Assembly (NCBI GenBank): GCA_958430865.1
Contig: CAUDNR010004516.1
Coordinates: 9,142 to 41,114 of the forward strand
Source of the DNA: Entrophospora sp. SA101
Taxonomy: Eukaryota > Glomeromycota > Glomeromycetes > Entrophosporales > Entrophosporaceae
Reading direction: 5' to 3'
Length of the DNA: 31,973 nt
In this document: piece by piece, positions 31,025-31,973 of the stretch
How the letters are laid out: the number at the start of each line of letters is the position of its first letter
Position numbering within the stretch: position 1 is the first letter of the stretch
Notes under the pieces: model-generated
What the model was told of the DNA's origin: nothing
The model's database searches: none
The model's input: the letters and a program-made list of their open reading frames with translations, nothing else
Program-made: the position numbers and the translations under genes

Positions 31025-31227
31025 CAAAAATTTGAAAAACACAATAATGAACGAATGACAAGGTAAATTTAGTAAATAAATAGAATAAATAACAAAATGA
31101 TATTATTGAGAAAATGGTTCGAGATAGGTCTTCAATTTATTCAATGAGTCACTAATTGAAAAAAAGTTTTAAAAGTTAAATATTAACACCAACCAACGTC
31201 AATCAATCAATACCAATAACCAAAATT
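31025..31227. other. Short intergenic gap
   Basis: AT-rich and between converging gene ends. No gene seen. Confidence 0.6.
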
Positions 31228-31973
31228 TTACCTAGCAAAATAAGCCCCCACTACAATAAAAATCATCATAATCACTAATAAAATATTAGCCCGTCTCGAA
31301 GCCAGGTCTTTGCATCGATCCAATTCTCTCAAAGACTCTTTTAATTTCTTTATTTCGTCCACATATTTGTAATATTGAATATGATTATTATTCTCGACCT
31401 CTCTTAATTTACTTTCAAATTCTTTTACCATTCTCATCAATCGGTTACGTTCATCTTCACTCAAATAAAATCTCTTCTCGTAATTGCATTTTTCCTCGAT
31501 CAATTCACGAATTTCTCCCTCGTTTTCAATTTTTAGAGTTTTCAATTCCTCGACAGCGACCTCTTTCTTGTGGCATTTCTCTTTTAATGTTGAAATTTCA
31601 TCTTTTAAATGCTTGACAAATACATTTTCGGTTATTATTTTTGTTGATTTCTCATTGAAATTGGTTGTCAATTCTTTTAAAATTTGAATCAATTCTCGAA
31701 CATCTTCGGTTTGTTTTTCTTTGATCAATTCTTGTGCCAATTGTTGTTGTGCTGGTGCTTGTTTATTACTAGTGCTGCTATTGCTACCACTTCCTCCTCC
31801 ACTGCTACTAATGCTGCTTCTACTACCACCGCTACTGCCATTACTAGCATCACTGCTACCAACATCAACAATGTATCTCTCTAATTTATGAATTCTTTTA
31901 TCAAATTTATTTTCTTTGCTTTTCACTTCTTCACCAAGATATTCGAAATCATAATCTAATTTTGTGATTTTAT
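31228..31973 (-). CDS. Tail-anchored coiled-coil protein, N-terminus beyond the window
   Basis: A minus-strand frame open from the window edge (DYDFEYLGEEVKSKENKFDK at 31960-31900) to a TAA at 31228. A Ser/Gly-rich linker is encoded at about 31860-31770. A long charged coiled coil follows, with heptads such as LKDEISTLKEKCHKKEVAVE and a conserved-looking EDERNRLMRMVKEFESKLRE. A single hydrophobic segment, ILLVIMMIFIVVGAYFA, ends one residue before the stop. That layout (coiled coil, one C-terminal membrane span, almost no lumenal tail) is the mark of tail-anchored proteins of ER, Golgi or mitochondria, such as VAP-like or tether proteins. The N-terminal domain that would name it is outside the window. 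It converges with the NIPA-like gene. Confidence 0.7.
   Translation of the reverse strand, partial: KITKLDYDFEYLGEEVKSKENKFDKRIHKLERYIVDVGSSDASNGSSGGSRSSISSSGGGSGSNSSTSNKQAPAQQQLAQELIKEKQTEDVRELIQILKELTTNFNEKSTKIITENVFVKHLKDEISTLKEKCHKKEVAVEELKTLKIENEGEIRELIEEKCNYEKRFYLSEDERNRLMRMVKEFESKLREVENNNHIQYYKYVDEIKKLKESLRELDRCKDLASRRANILLVIMMIFIVVGAYFAR

Overview
The window is eukaryotic and very AT-rich. Genes are broken by short (about 50-290 bp) GT-AG introns, there are many trinucleotide and tetranucleotide runs, and relics of several DNA transposon classes lie between genes. Intron style, base composition and gene types (NIPA-like transporter, EED-like WD40, hAT-like relics) suggest an early-diverging fungus; an arbuscular mycorrhizal fungus such as Rhizophagus is my best guess. 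That assignment is inference from style, not a database match.

Layout. 737-3148 (minus): an 11-exon gene for the N-terminal part of nuclear cap-binding protein CBP80/NCBP1, whose C-terminal half is missing here and replaced by a purine/pyrimidine-biased low-complexity tract. 3420-3730: a dispersed repeat rich in GCACACAG. 4906-5285: an SH3-domain fragment with a 3'UTR-like tail ending in 27 A, probably a 5'-truncated retrocopy. 5947-6870: a candidate non-autonomous DNA element with telomere-like subterminal repeats. 6871-13059: mostly gene-poor, with a few coding scraps and a pogo-like end. 13060-13566: an orphan membrane/coiled-coil protein gene. 14639-19901: a nest of transposons, with a PIF/Harbinger element (15226-19699, flanked by TAGTA) holding a Tc1/mariner DD34E element (17035-18314), all apparently inside an older inverted-repeat remnant. 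20551-21436: hAT-like relic. 21636-23375 (minus): an 8-exon EED homologue, a PRC2 core subunit, which may share a short divergent promoter with a tiny candidate gene. 24329-24598: a small basic ORF with an internal duplication. 25464-25890: a decayed reading frame. 26650-29866: a 7-exon NIPA-family (DUF803) magnesium-transporter-like gene with an Asn-rich tail. 31228-31973 (minus): the C-terminal part of a tail-anchored coiled-coil protein running off the window.

The most striking structure is in the NIPA gene. A segment of 828 bp (27374-28201) reappears inverted at 29723-30550, and a 464 bp piece of the last exon (29260-29723) is repeated directly at 30541-31004. Junctions carry 10 nt (CAACAACAAC) and about 1 nt of microhomology, and I saw no difference between copies in the stretches I compared. 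It looks like two template switches during replication, or an assembly chimera. As written, the rearrangement gives the transporter a new 47-residue C-terminus made from the antisense strand of its own exon 6.

The host genes (RNA cap binding, Polycomb, Mg transport, membrane anchoring) do not form an obvious functional unit; they are neighbours separated by mobile-element debris.
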